NCBI GenBank assembly: GCA_021775095.1
Contig: JAJFII010000055.1
Location: 124,001-188,000 of the forward strand
Reading direction: 5' to 3'
DNA length: 64,000 nucleotides
Source of the DNA: Rhodospirillales bacterium
Lineage (GTDB): Bacteria > Pseudomonadota > Alphaproteobacteria > Rhodospirillales > Casp-alpha2
Shown: piece after piece, positions 45,456-55,467 of the stretch
Layout: every line of letters begins with the position of its first letter
How positions within the stretch are numbered: the first letter of the stretch is position 1
Made by a program: the position numbers and the translations under genes
Notes under the pieces: generated by a model
What the model was told of the DNA's origin: nothing
Seen by the model: only the letters and a program-made list of their open reading frames with translations
Databases searched by the model: none

Positions 45456-46730
45456 TTAAAGCGTAAAAAAAATAGCCTCATCGTGGGATCCGAGATTAAC
45501 AACCGGTGTATTCGCTGCCGTTCGGGCAATGATCCGGCCCCGGCGGATGACAAAAAGCCGGGCCGGTCGCAGGCGTATGGCTTCAACCCGGTCCTGACAC
45601 TGAAGGATGACCATATCGGCGTTACAACCCACATCCAGGCCATAACCGGTGATATCCATAATGCAGGCGGGATTTTTTGTGACCGCGTCAAACACCTGGT
45701 GCATTTCGTCGACACCGGTCATTTGCGCCACATGTAATCCCATTTGCGCCACATCAAGCATGTCGTGGCTGCCAAGGCTGTACCAGGGGTCCATCACACA
45801 ATCATGACCCATCGCCACATTGATCCCGGCCGCCATCAATTCAGGCACCCGGGTCATGCCCCGTCGTTTGGGATAACTGTCGTGGCGGCCCTGGATGGTA
45901 ATGTTGATCAGTGGATTGGCGATGGCGTGCATATGGGCTTCGGCCATCAACGGCAGCAGTTTGGAGACATAATAATTGTCCATGGAATGCATGGACGCCA
46001 GATGGGACCCGGCGACCCGTCCGCCCAGCCCCAACCGCTGGGTTTCACTGGTCAGGGTTTCAATATGACGGGACAGGGGGTCGTCGGTTTCGTCGCAATG
46101 CATATCTACCATCAGGCCACGCGCGGCGGCAATTTCACAGAGTTCGCGCACCGATTGGGCCCCGTCCGCCATGGTCCGCTCAAAGTGCGGAATACCGCCA
46201 ACCACATCGACCCCCATATCGAGGGCGCGCAGTAAATTTTCCCGGGCACCGGGGGCGCGCAAAAAACCGTCCTGGGGAAATGCCACCAGTTGCAAATCAA
46301 GCCAGGGTTTAATTTCTTCGCGCACATCAATCAGCGCCTGGACCGCCAACAGGCGATCATCGGAGGTGTCGACGTGGCTGCGAATGGCCAGGGTGCCGCG
46401 GGCGATTGACCAGCGACACAAGTGCAGGGCCCGGGCCTTGATTTCGTCAACCGTCAGGGTCGGTTTGAGTTCGCCCCACAGCGCAATGCCTTCGAGCAGG
46501 GTGCCACTTTCATTGACCCGGGGCTGGCCATAGGTCAGGGCCGAGTCCATATGAAAATGGCTGTCAACAAAAGGTGCCGTCACCAGGTGACCGCCCGCAT
46601 CAATTTCTTCAGTGGCCTGGCCCTCCAGGGAGCGCTGCAGATCGGCGATTTTACCCCCTCGCACGGCAATATCCACTGTGTCATCCGTACCGGGCAGTCG
46701 GGCATTGCGAACGATCAAATCCAACATCAT
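45456..46730 (-). CDS. codA: Cytosine deaminase (CodA-type amidohydrolase)
   Basis: A protein of 424 residues, started at ATG 46730 after AAGGAG; the longer frame is spurious. Metal and catalytic residues are visible in FVDSHFHMDSAL, MHCDETDDP, GSHLASMHSMDNYY and GHDCVMDPWYS, matching CodA in order and length (427 residues in E. coli). It converts cytosine to uracil, which feeds the PreAT pathway. It is the last gene of a BMP-type ABC operon. A related 5-methylcytosine or isoguanine deaminase activity is possible. Confidence 0.92.
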   Translation of the reverse strand: MMLDLIVRNARLPGTDDTVDIAVRGGKIADLQRSLEGQATEEIDAGGHLVTAPFVDSHFHMDSALTYGQPRVNESGTLLEGIALWGELKPTLTVDEIKARALHLCRWSIARGTLAIRSHVDTSDDRLLAVQALIDVREEIKPWLDLQLVAFPQDGFLRAPGARENLLRALDMGVDVVGGIPHFERTMADGAQSVRELCEIAAARGLMVDMHCDETDDPLSRHIETLTSETQRLGLGGRVAGSHLASMHSMDNYYVSKLLPLMAEAHMHAIANPLINITIQGRHDSYPKRRGMTRVPELMAAGINVAMGHDCVMDPWYSLGSHDMLDVAQMGLHVAQMTGVDEMHQVFDAVTKNPACIMDITGYGLDVGCNADMVILQCQDRVEAIRLRPARLFVIRRGRIIARTAANTPVVNLGSHDEAIFFTL

Positions 46731-46752
46731 ATGGTCTCCTTTTTTCGTACCC

Positions 46753-47700
46753 TCAAATCCGCTCTCCGCGCCGGAACGGTACCAGCAAGGCCTTTGGATA
46801 GCGCGCCCTGCGGGCCATGATGACCATCGCCGCAATACTCAACACGTAGGGCAGCATCAGGAAAAACTGATAGGGAATAAACGCCCCGGCAACCTGTTGA
46901 GCACGGACCTGCAGGGCATCGAGCCCGGCAAACAACAGGGCCCCGAGCAGGGCTTTGCCCGGACGCCACGAGGCAAAAATCACCAGCGCCACACAGATCC
47001 AGCCGCGACCATTGATCATGCCAAAATAGAAAGCATCAAAGGCCGACATGGTGAGATAAGCACCGCCCACGGCCATCAGGGCACTGCCGGCGGCGACGGC
47101 ACCGGTGCGCACGGTCAACACATTAATGCCCTGGGCTTCAATCGCCATGGGACTTTCGCCGGCCATGCGGACCGCCAGGCCAACGGGCGTACGATACAGC
47201 ACATAAATCACCACCGGGACAATGGCGAAACACAGATAGGTCATAGGGGTGTGGGAAAACAACGCTTCGCCGAAAAACGGCAGGTCTGATAATCCGGGCA
47301 CATGGATCGGTTTGAAAGGGACAATTTTTGGTGGCGTGGTCGACGACGGCAGCATCATACGGAAGACAAAAAAGCTGAGCGATGAAGCGAGCATGGTAAT
47401 GCCGATGCCTGACACATGTTGGGACAACCCCAAATAGACCGTGAACAAACTGTGTAACAACCCAAATAGGGCACCGACAAAGGCCGCAAATACCAACCCG
47501 GTCCACAGATCACCGCCCTGATAAACCCACATCCAGCCCGACATGGCGCCGACCGTCATAATGCCTTCGATACCCAGATTAAGGACCCCTGCCCGTTCAC
47601 AGATCAGTTCGCCAATGGTTCCCAGGATCAGCGGGCAGGCGATGCGAATGGTCGCGGCCCAAAACCCAGCGGTCAGGAAAATTTCAAAGAGATCGATCAT
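46753..47700 (-). CDS. ABC transporter permease, BMP/nucleoside type (YufQ-like)
   Basis: A protein of 315 residues with the block GTIGELICERAGVLNLGIEG typical of this branch, and PVGLAVRMAGESPMAIEAQGI later. It pairs with the YufP-like permease encoded just upstream. The importer group (BmpA/PnrA with YufOPQ or NupABC) takes up nucleosides. Confidence 0.93.
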   Translation of the reverse strand: MIDLFEIFLTAGFWAATIRIACPLILGTIGELICERAGVLNLGIEGIMTVGAMSGWMWVYQGGDLWTGLVFAAFVGALFGLLHSLFTVYLGLSQHVSGIGITMLASSLSFFVFRMMLPSSTTPPKIVPFKPIHVPGLSDLPFFGEALFSHTPMTYLCFAIVPVVIYVLYRTPVGLAVRMAGESPMAIEAQGINVLTVRTGAVAAGSALMAVGGAYLTMSAFDAFYFGMINGRGWICVALVIFASWRPGKALLGALLFAGLDALQVRAQQVAGAFIPYQFFLMLPYVLSIAAMVIMARRARYPKALLVPFRRGERI

Positions 47701-47713
47701 CGGATCATCTTTC

Positions 47714-48763
47714 CTAGCGCCACTTGACGCGGTATTGGGTCAGCATCAGACTGACCAGGACACAAAGCACCGATGCCGCCACCAGGACATCGGCAATATA
47801 ATTGGGAATATTGACCGCCCGGCTCATGGAATCTGCGCCAACGTAAATCCCGGCCAGAAATATCGCTGATACAATAACCCCCAGGGGATGCAGATTGGCC
47901 AACATGGCGACGGCAATGCCCGCATAACCAAAACCCGGTGACAGGTCCAGGGTCAAATATCCCTTGAGGCCGGCGACCTCGGTGACCCCGGCAAATCCGG
48001 CCAGACCGCCACTGATCAGGGCGACACGCAAAACCGTTCCATTGACACTGATCCCGGCAAAAGTCGCCGCCGTGGCATTGTTGCCAACGGCGCGAATTTC
48101 ATAACCCCATACGGTAAAGCGCATGGTCAGCCATATGAGGACCGCCGAAATCACCGCAATAATCAGGCCCAGGTGCAATCGGCTTTTTGCCATGATCCGG
48201 GGCAACACTCCTTCATCAATGATTGGTGCCGCCTGCGGCCACCCCATGGACATGGGGTCCCGCCAGGGCCCTTCCAGCAGGTAATTGACGAACAACAAAA
48301 TAATGAAGTTGAGCAACAAAGTGGTAACAACCTCGTCGACTTTTAATTTACTTTTGAGATAAACCGGCAGGGCCAGGGCGGCACCGCCAGCCAGGGCCCC
48401 GACGACAAACAGCAGGGGGATCATCAATAGGGGATGCAGGGTGATCAAACCGGTGCCAAAATAAGTCGCCGCCAACGCCCCGCAATAGAGCTGGCCTTCG
48501 GCGCCGATGTTCCAGAACTTGGCGCGAAAGGCGACGGCGGCAGCCAAACCGGTCAACATCAGCGGCGTCGCCCGGGTCAGGGTTTCGGCCACCGCAAAAC
48601 GCGAACCAAAGGCGCCTTTAAGCAATGCCCCATAGGCGGCAGTTATCGATTCACCGGTCCACAAAACAAGTCCCGAGCTGAGCATAAGGGCGGCACCGAT
48701 GGCGAGGATTGGCGCCGCGAGGACCAACCATACGGATGTCGATTCCCGGGGTTCCAGTCTCAT
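47714..48763 (-). CDS. ABC transporter permease, BMP/nucleoside type (YufP-like)
   Basis: A protein of 349 residues with the N-terminal block SGESITAAYGALLKGAFGSR-like region, then AFRAKFWNIGAEGQLYCGAL and EIRAVGNNATAATFAGISVN. It overlaps the ATPase stop codon by 4 nt and is followed after 13 nt by the second permease. Confidence 0.93.
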   Translation of the reverse strand: MRLEPRESTSVWLVLAAPILAIGAALMLSSGLVLWTGESITAAYGALLKGAFGSRFAVAETLTRATPLMLTGLAAAVAFRAKFWNIGAEGQLYCGALAATYFGTGLITLHPLLMIPLLFVVGALAGGAALALPVYLKSKLKVDEVVTTLLLNFIILLFVNYLLEGPWRDPMSMGWPQAAPIIDEGVLPRIMAKSRLHLGLIIAVISAVLIWLTMRFTVWGYEIRAVGNNATAATFAGISVNGTVLRVALISGGLAGFAGVTEVAGLKGYLTLDLSPGFGYAGIAVAMLANLHPLGVIVSAIFLAGIYVGADSMSRAVNIPNYIADVLVAASVLCVLVSLMLTQYRVKWR

Positions 48764-50301
48764 CGGGCGGCTCCCTGCTGGACGGTCAGGCCATGCGCCA
48801 GATCGCCGGCCATCATCAATCCTAAATCCTGGACAGTGACCGCATTGACAGAAATCGGCTGGCTGATTTTGCCGTGATAAATCACCGCGATTCGGTCGGC
48901 CAGGGCAAACAGCTCGTCCAGGTCTTCGGACACCAGCAGGATTCCGGCGCCATTGCGTTTTGCCACCAGCAGTCTTTCATGCACGGCGGCAATGGCACCT
49001 TCGTCCAATCCGCGAACCGGTTGGTTGGCCAGAATAAAGCGCGGGTTGTTCTGTAGGGCGCGGGCCAGGATTAGTTTTTGCATATTGCCGCCGGACAGCT
49101 GTTTGGCCGGCATTTCCATGGACTTACATCGGACGTCGAACTGCTCGATCAGATTTTTGGCAAAAGCCCGGCAGGCGTGGAAATCGATCAGCCGCCGGTA
49201 CCGCCAAAGCGGTGCCTGCCGCAGGTTTTCGCTGATCAGGTTTTCCCAGACAGTCATATCCCCGACCACGCCTTTTTCCTGGCGGTCTTCCGGAATCCGG
49301 CCGATACCTAAATTGATAAAAGCCTGGGGCGAAAACGACGCCAAGGTATCACCGGCCACGCCAACGGTGCCGGACGCCGGAGTGCGCAACCCGCTTAACA
49401 GATCCGCCAGCGCGGATTGTCCATTACCGGCAACCCCGGCCAGGCCAATGATTTCATGTTGATGTATGGTCAGAGACAGGCCATCGATGACCGGCCGATG
49501 GCCCTTGGCACCCGGTAAAACCACATTATCCAATTCTACAACGGGCGCGCCGGCAGTTATATGTTCGACTTTGGGTCGTTTGACCTCACGTCCCACCATC
49601 ATTTCCGCCAGGCGGTTTCGATCGGCCTTTTTGGTCTCGATCTCGCCAACCATTTTGCCCCGCCGTAACACGTTGACCCGATCACTGATGTTGAGAATTT
49701 CATGTAATTTGTGGGAGATGAAAATAATCGAAAGTCCGCGGGCGACCATGGATCTTAAGGTTTCGAACAGGTGATCGACTTCCTGCGGAGTCAGTACGGC
49801 GGTCGGTTCGTCGAGGATCAGAATTTTCGCATCCCGATACAGGGCTTTCATGATCTCGACCCGCTGGCGCTCGCCAATGGACAACTCACCGACCCATTTA
49901 TCGGGTTCGATCTGCATGCCGAAGTCGTCGGCCAGGGTCTGCAGTTTACGCCGCGCCTGATCGGTATTGGACTTCCAGGCAAACAGCGATTCAGTGCCGA
50001 GAATAATGTTTTCGAGAACGCTTAAATTATCCGCCAGGGTAAAATGTTGGTGGACCATACCCACCCCGGCATTGATCGCCGCGTCGGTGGCACCGGGTGG
50101 CAGCGGGTTGCCAAAAACTTCTATATCTCCCGTATCGGCGACATAATGGCCAAACAGGATATTCATCAGGGTCGTTTTACCGGCGCCGTTTTCGCCCAAA
50201 AGGGCCAGAACTTCGCCCTTTTGCAGGGACAGTGAAATGTTGTCATTGGCCACCAGGGAACCAAAAGATTTGGTTACGCCACGGATTTTCAATGCGGTCA
50301 T
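48760..50301 (-). CDS. ABC transporter ATPase with two nucleotide-binding domains (YufO/NupA-like)
   Basis: A protein of 513 residues with two ABC domains. The first (1-245) has Walker A GENGAGKTT, signature LSIGERQR and Walker B ILILDEPTAVL. The second (about 260-500) has a degenerate Walker A GVAGNGQSAL and a signature LSGGNMQK, with Walker B FILANQPVRGLD. This double-domain layout is standard for sugar- and nucleoside-type importers. Confidence 0.94.
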   Translation of the reverse strand: MTALKIRGVTKSFGSLVANDNISLSLQKGEVLALLGENGAGKTTLMNILFGHYVADTGDIEVFGNPLPPGATDAAINAGVGMVHQHFTLADNLSVLENIILGTESLFAWKSNTDQARRKLQTLADDFGMQIEPDKWVGELSIGERQRVEIMKALYRDAKILILDEPTAVLTPQEVDHLFETLRSMVARGLSIIFISHKLHEILNISDRVNVLRRGKMVGEIETKKADRNRLAEMMVGREVKRPKVEHITAGAPVVELDNVVLPGAKGHRPVIDGLSLTIHQHEIIGLAGVAGNGQSALADLLSGLRTPASGTVGVAGDTLASFSPQAFINLGIGRIPEDRQEKGVVGDMTVWENLISENLRQAPLWRYRRLIDFHACRAFAKNLIEQFDVRCKSMEMPAKQLSGGNMQKLILARALQNNPRFILANQPVRGLDEGAIAAVHERLLVAKRNGAGILLVSEDLDELFALADRIAVIYHGKISQPISVNAVTVQDLGLMMAGDLAHGLTVQQGAAR

Positions 50302-50342
50302 GACCCTTAACTTTCCTTGGGCTGAAGTGCCGAGGGGGTGTA

Positions 50343-50369
50343 AAGGGGGGCGAACGCCGGCCCCCCCTT
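50343..50369 (-). terminator. Intercistronic stem-loop after the BMP gene
   Basis: AAGGGGGG (50343-50350) pairs with CCCCCCTT (50362-50369), with GC-rich loop bases. It lies 27 nt after the BMP binding-protein stop and before the ATPase start, as an attenuator would. Confidence 0.55.
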
Positions 50370-50396
50370 ATCTTAACATCGGACCAAAAACAAACC

Positions 50397-51413
50397 CTAG
50401 TAGGTTGATTTCGGCTGTTCGTCGTTGATCTCCACGGTGAAGGCGCCAGACATGATCTCGGCCTTTAGGGCGCTGACCTTGGCTTTGATATCGGACGAAA
50501 TTTTGTCGTCGAATTCATAGTAGGGTGCCAGGGACGCGCCGCCTTTGGCCATCATCGTCCATTCTTTGTAGTCGGCCGCCTTGAAGGAACCGCTTTTGAC
50601 GTCGGCGATGGCGTTGCCAATGGCCGATTCCATGTGCCACAGAGCGGAGGTCACAACCACACCGGTTCCGTTTTCTTCCTTGTTCATGTCGTTGACGTTA
50701 CCGAAGGCGATGACCCCTTTTTCACGGGCCGCGTCGACAACCCCGGCGCGCTCCGCATACAGGACATCAACTCCAGCTTCCAGTTGGGCGAAAGCCGCCT
50801 CTTTGGCCTTCGGCGGATCATACCAGGAACCAATAAAGGTTACCTTGAACTGTACATCCGGATTGGTAGCGCGCGCGCCGGCCATGAAGGCATGGAACAG
50901 GCGGTTAACTTCACCAATGGGGTAACCGCCGACCATGCCGATTTTGTTGGATTTGGTCATTGAGCCGGCAATCATCCCCATCAGATAACACGGTTCGTGA
51001 ATATAGTTATCAAACACCGCAAAGTTGGAGCCGTGCGGTTTGAACGGATCGCCCATGAGAAACGCCACTTCCGGATAATCGTCGGCCACCTGGCGGGCTT
51101 CTTTGCTGATGCCAAAGGCTTCGCCAACAACCAGGTTGACGCCGCTTTCTGCATATTCCCGCAAAACCCGCACATAATCCGTATTGGCGACTTTTTCCGA
51201 ATATACATAATCAATCTCGCCGGCTTTTGCCGCCTTATCCAGGGCCTGATGCAGCCGGGCATCCCATTTCTGCTGGATCGGCTGGGTATAGATGCCGGCA
51301 ACCTTGATCTTCGCCGCCAGAGTTTCGTTGGCCGCCAGGGCGGTCACTGCCATTAAGGGTACGGCCCATAAAAATTTTAATAACTGCCGTTTTGACGGCT
51401 TAAATATGTTCAC
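50397..51413 (-). CDS. BMP/PnrA-family substrate-binding protein
   Basis: A protein of 338 residues, started at GTG 51413 because AGGAGG lies 7 nt upstream; the longer frame begins inside the RutR-box region. Signal peptide ends at ANETLAA with no lipobox Cys, so it is a soluble periplasmic protein. BMP-fold landmarks are KVAGIYTQPIQQKWDARLHQ, YPEVAFLMGDPF and KIGMVGGYPIGEVNRLFHAF. The family binds purine and pyrimidine nucleosides. First gene of the operon that ends with codA, and a RutR box lies 101 nt upstream. Confidence 0.93.
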   Translation of the reverse strand: MNIFKPSKRQLLKFLWAVPLMAVTALAANETLAAKIKVAGIYTQPIQQKWDARLHQALDKAAKAGEIDYVYSEKVANTDYVRVLREYAESGVNLVVGEAFGISKEARQVADDYPEVAFLMGDPFKPHGSNFAVFDNYIHEPCYLMGMIAGSMTKSNKIGMVGGYPIGEVNRLFHAFMAGARATNPDVQFKVTFIGSWYDPPKAKEAAFAQLEAGVDVLYAERAGVVDAAREKGVIAFGNVNDMNKEENGTGVVVTSALWHMESAIGNAIADVKSGSFKAADYKEWTMMAKGGASLAPYYEFDDKISSDIKAKVSALKAEIMSGAFTVEINDEQPKSTY

Positions 51414-51513
51414 CTTAAAACCTCCTGTTAATAGGGGGGCTGGACGGCCCCAGTTCATGCTTGGCCCCTGGTTTTTACGGCCCAGGGTTGCCAGACAGGT
51501 ACTGGACCAAAAT

Positions 51514-51529
51514 TTGACCATTCGGTCAA
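51514..51529. promoter_or_regulatory. RutR box 3 (BMP-codA operon)
   Basis: TTGACCATTCGGTCAA differs from the RutR consensus TTGACCAnnTGGTCAA at one position. It lies 101 nt upstream of the BMP gene and links this operon to the regulators encoded near 35-36 kb. Confidence 0.75.
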
Positions 51530-51614
51530 GAAAAATAAATGCGACGCGATTAACCGGATCCGGTTTTATTCCTCATCTGTATATAAGGCCTGTTTGGTTT
51601 ATCGCCGGACCCGC

Positions 51615-54053
51615 CTATTTTTTTCGGCACCAAAACTGATACATGCCCCTGAAGGTGTCCGGGTTCTCGAGTTCAAATTCATGCCACTGTGAGAGTGAGG
51701 CTTTGGATGCTGGGGTCGGGAAAAACCTGTCGATTTTCGCCTGCACCTGTTGCCCGCGTATTTCAAATCCCAAAAACTCCAGATCCAGGGCAAACAAAAG
51801 GCTTTCGATCTGCGGCAAAGAATAACGATATTCCTGGGTATGAAACAGCAAATCCCGGCATTCACTTAAACTGTAAAAGTCCTTTTTTTCAAAAAGTTTG
51901 GCGATCCTTTGATTTCCGCCCTCAGCTTGCGCAATAAGGTCCTGGCGGCAGCGTCGAATGTCTTCAGGCGACGCCGTGTAACCCATCTCGGCAATTCGGT
52001 CGCGGCCACTGATAATATCTTCGTGGGCCATTTTACTGTACAGCCCGATATGCATAAAACCGCCGGGACGCAAAAGTCCCACCAGGTTTCGCCAACCGAA
52101 AATCGGGTTTTCCAGGTGGTGCAACACACCAACACTTTCGATCAGGTCAAACCGCCGTTTGAGATTTGCCATCTCCATGATGTCCGCTTGTGCATATTCG
52201 ATATGGGAAATACCCAGCGCCTTGGTTTGCCGCGCCCCATAACATAGGCTGCTCAAACTTAAATCAACGGCCAAAACCCGGGCATCCAGAAACCGCGAAG
52301 CCGTACCCAGAGCATGCTGGCCGGTACCGCAGCCGGCCACCAGAATTTCCGGTTTTTCAGGCGACAGATAATCGCCCAGGTCCAGGTTCAGGGGCTCGCC
52401 GGATAATACGGACGAAATCGAACGGCCCCTGTCGGCCAATCCGGTTTGCACCCAGCGGGGGTACGGATTGTCTTCATACTGTTGGCGCACGGTTTGCGAT
52501 ACACCGTCGCGGATGGCGGTCAGGCGAGGAATTTGCGGCCTGAGCGATTGTTCAAAAGCCGGTTCTAAAATGTGGCGTTCCACCACTTCTTTTAGCGCAT
52601 GGCTACCGGCGTCTATGCTCAATTTACGGGACCAGGAAAAACCATGAAGCGGTCGGTAAGCGGCCAGTGCGCAAACAAAAGTAGGTGGCACAATTGCGTT
52701 GTTTTTAATTAGCGTTTCGATTTTGTGTTGAAGGGTTTCGACGGATGTTTTTTCGTCGTCTGATTCGGGAAATAGGTATTCATTGAGCAAACACTGCAGT
52801 GCCAGTGCGGCTGAGAAAGCCAATCCGCCCGCGCCGTTCCTGCCGGCTATCGCATCCGCCAACAGGGCGCGACGCATCGTCGTCATCAGGTGTTCGATCT
52901 CTAAATCATAAATCGGGCTCAATTTCATGAGTTTAAGTAACAGACCGATCGCCGACAGGTGCTCTGCGGTAACCGTATACTCAAAAGGCTTTGCGGATCT
53001 GCCGGAAGCCGTCAATTCAAGGGTCTTTTTTAAACCCGGGTGGTGGCGCAGGGCGCTGACAAGGGGCAGGACCAGGGAAGACGGACGGACCGTTGGCCAT
53101 TCCAACACCGCCATCAAATCCGGCCAAAGGGTTTCATCAACGCGGTCAAAAGATAGGCTCTCCAGGGTCGCCGCCAGCCCGGTCCAATAACGGCTGTCGT
53201 CGGGGTTCAGGGCAACCGCCTTGCGCTGAAATACCAGGGCTTCGTCCGGTTTATTCTGTTTTCTCAAAGCCAGCCCCAGATTATTGTGGGCTTGTGCATA
53301 GTCGGGTTTGAGGGCAACCGCTTTGCGGTAACTGGTTTCGGCTGCGTCGGTTTTATGCAGTTTCAGCAGCGCTGATCCAAGATTGTTGTGGGCCTCGGCG
53401 TAATCGGCCCTGATGGCGATGGCATTGGTGTAACTAACGACGGCTTCTTCATTTCTGTTTAAGTCATTCAGCACATTGCCCAAATTGTTGTGAGCCTCGG
53501 CGTAATCGGGTTTAACGGCGATCGCCTCGCGGTATTTGCCGAGGGCCGCATCCCAGTCGTTGCGTTTTTTCAAGGTCAGCCCGAGATTGTTATGGGCCTC
53601 GGCATGCCGGGGGTTATTGTCGATGGCAGAGTGGTAACTTGTTACGGCGTCATCCAGCTGGTTGAGTTCCTGATAGGCATTGCCAAGGTTATAATGGGCT
53701 TCGGCAAATCCCGGCTGCAGGGTGACGGCGTCGCGGTAATGGGTGAGCGCCGCATCGATGTTGTTTTGGGCCATATATACATTGCCGAGATTATTATGGG
53801 CTTCTGCGTAAACCGGGTTTATGGCCAGGGCCTTGCCGATCAGGTCGCCGGCAATATCGAATTTTCCGACCTGATGGGCGACCACACCCAGCAGGTGGAG
53901 GGCAACCGGTTGATCCGGTTGCGCCTGCAGGATCTGAGTATAAAGGGTTTCGGCCCGGGACAATTCGCCCGCCGCGTGGTGCTTCATCGCCAGATCAATG
54001 GCTTGCTGGATCGAGAGGGTTTGCGGCCCCGCTGTATTGTTTTGTTGGCTCAT
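51615..54053 (-). CDS. TPR-repeat protein with C-terminal methyltransferase
   Basis: A protein of 812 residues. The N-terminal third (about 10-300) consists of at least eight TPR units with the recurring phrase AEAHNNLG. A helical middle of unclear nature follows. An S-adenosylmethionine-dependent methyltransferase domain lies roughly at 570-700 with ILVAGCGTGQHALG, VLAVDLSLSSL and GVLHHLENPIFGWRNLVGLL. It may methylate a protein or a glycan held by the TPR array. The partner is unknown. Confidence 0.9.
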   Translation of the reverse strand: MSQQNNTAGPQTLSIQQAIDLAMKHHAAGELSRAETLYTQILQAQPDQPVALHLLGVVAHQVGKFDIAGDLIGKALAINPVYAEAHNNLGNVYMAQNNIDAALTHYRDAVTLQPGFAEAHYNLGNAYQELNQLDDAVTSYHSAIDNNPRHAEAHNNLGLTLKKRNDWDAALGKYREAIAVKPDYAEAHNNLGNVLNDLNRNEEAVVSYTNAIAIRADYAEAHNNLGSALLKLHKTDAAETSYRKAVALKPDYAQAHNNLGLALRKQNKPDEALVFQRKAVALNPDDSRYWTGLAATLESLSFDRVDETLWPDLMAVLEWPTVRPSSLVLPLVSALRHHPGLKKTLELTASGRSAKPFEYTVTAEHLSAIGLLLKLMKLSPIYDLEIEHLMTTMRRALLADAIAGRNGAGGLAFSAALALQCLLNEYLFPESDDEKTSVETLQHKIETLIKNNAIVPPTFVCALAAYRPLHGFSWSRKLSIDAGSHALKEVVERHILEPAFEQSLRPQIPRLTAIRDGVSQTVRQQYEDNPYPRWVQTGLADRGRSISSVLSGEPLNLDLGDYLSPEKPEILVAGCGTGQHALGTASRFLDARVLAVDLSLSSLCYGARQTKALGISHIEYAQADIMEMANLKRRFDLIESVGVLHHLENPIFGWRNLVGLLRPGGFMHIGLYSKMAHEDIISGRDRIAEMGYTASPEDIRRCRQDLIAQAEGGNQRIAKLFEKKDFYSLSECRDLLFHTQEYRYSLPQIESLLFALDLEFLGFEIRGQQVQAKIDRFFPTPASKASLSQWHEFELENPDTFRGMYQFWCRKK

Positions 54054-54249
54054 CGGTGGCGTTGCCTTCCCCTTGCCAGGCGGTTCACAAGTAGAGCAAA
54101 CGGACGCCCCCGGATAAAGGGTCCTTTTTGAATTTCCGCAACAAACCGCCCCGTTTATGGTTTAAACGGTACCCGGGTATCCCGGTTCTTTTAACCGGCG
54201 TGTCCCCTGCGCCTGCGACACCGCACGGTATTCAAAGTGCAAATTTAAG

Positions 54250-55161
54250 TTATGTGTTCCGTCGGTTGGCGGCTTCCCGGTGGGCAACGTATGTGGTCGA
54301 GCAGACAATAACCGCCCCGCCAATCCACGTCCAGATATCGATGTTTTCGTTGAATATGAAATATCCGATCAACGACGCAATAATCAGACGAATAAAATTC
54401 AGCGGCTCCAGGGCCCCGACTTCGGCCCGATTATAGGCGAAGGTTAAGGCATAATAAGCACCGCCCGCCAGAACTCCGACCATGATCATCAAAGACACCT
54501 GAATAACGTCGGGCCATTGCCAGACAAAAACCGCTAAGGAAATAGTAATGGGGATTTGTAAGAGCGCCAATAGGGCACCGTTGGCCGCCGGTGTGGTCGA
54601 ATGGGTCAGTTGTTTGGTCATCAAACGAGAACCGGCAGTACAGACCAGAGACAACAGCACGAACCCGTAACCCATACTGAACGATTGGAAACCAGGCTGG
54701 ATGATCAGCAAAGCACCCGTGACGCCTATTGCCATGGCGATCCAACGTCTCAACCGGGCGGTTTCGCCGAGGAACAATACGGCCCCCAAGGTGACGACCA
54801 AGGGCCCCATGAGAGATAAGGCGACGGCATCGGCCAGGGGTGTCAGGGTCAGGGCATAATACCAGCCGCAGATCGCGCCGACGTTAAAAACCGCACGCAC
54901 CCAGTGAGAATTTAAATGACTGGTTTTTAAGGGACGAAATCGGGTTCGTACCAACCAGGGTAAAAAAACCGCAAAGGAAAAGAGATTGGTGGTAAACGCA
55001 ATCTCGAAGGGATGTATCTCCGTTCCGATACCGCGAACAATTCCGTGCGAAATTGTAAACAACGAAACGGAAAGGATCATAAACAGCGATGCGCTGGAAA
55101 GGACGGAGTTCCTTAAGGGGGTCGCGGCCCCAGCCCCATCGGTGCCCTTAATGAAATTCAT
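54250..55161 (-). CDS. EamA/DMT-family transporter
   Basis: A protein of 303 residues with ten hydrophobic helices in two EamA repeats (GTEIHPFEIAFTTNLFSFAV and YNRAEVGALEPLNFIRLIIA). Family members export amino acids or drugs. It stands alone between the TPR-methyltransferase and a Sel1-like gene. Confidence 0.88.
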   Translation of the reverse strand: MNFIKGTDGAGAATPLRNSVLSSASLFMILSVSLFTISHGIVRGIGTEIHPFEIAFTTNLFSFAVFLPWLVRTRFRPLKTSHLNSHWVRAVFNVGAICGWYYALTLTPLADAVALSLMGPLVVTLGAVLFLGETARLRRWIAMAIGVTGALLIIQPGFQSFSMGYGFVLLSLVCTAGSRLMTKQLTHSTTPAANGALLALLQIPITISLAVFVWQWPDVIQVSLMIMVGVLAGGAYYALTFAYNRAEVGALEPLNFIRLIIASLIGYFIFNENIDIWTWIGGAVIVCSTTYVAHREAANRRNT

Positions 55162-55467
55162 TTAAATCCATACTTTCTCACGCACCAGGCAACCGCGTCC
55201 GGCAAGGCACCCGTATCCTACAGAGGTATTTGCTTAACTACCAAAGAAAAACCGGATTATCTGAACTAAGCGAATTTTACGAGCAACAGCGGACCGCCGC
55301 CCGCTGGCCGAGCGTCAACAAACACGGCCCTGACCGGGTTGGCAATGCCGATCCGTCACGCCATCGATTTAGGCAATCCGCCCCAAAAAAACAAAATATT
55401 TGCCTTGCGAACCACCGTCAAATACCGGGCACAGGGACTTATTCACAATTCTGGGGATAACTTGGGA
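55162..55467. other. Intergenic region without visible features
   Basis: About 300 nt upstream of the DMT gene. Short ORFs here have no protein-like composition. I see no hairpin or regulatory motif. Confidence 0.4.

Noticed and set aside
46612-47289. 225-residue plus-strand ORF
   Set aside because: It is antisense to codA and the YufQ-like permease, whose motifs and spacing are unambiguous. Its sequence has no family features.
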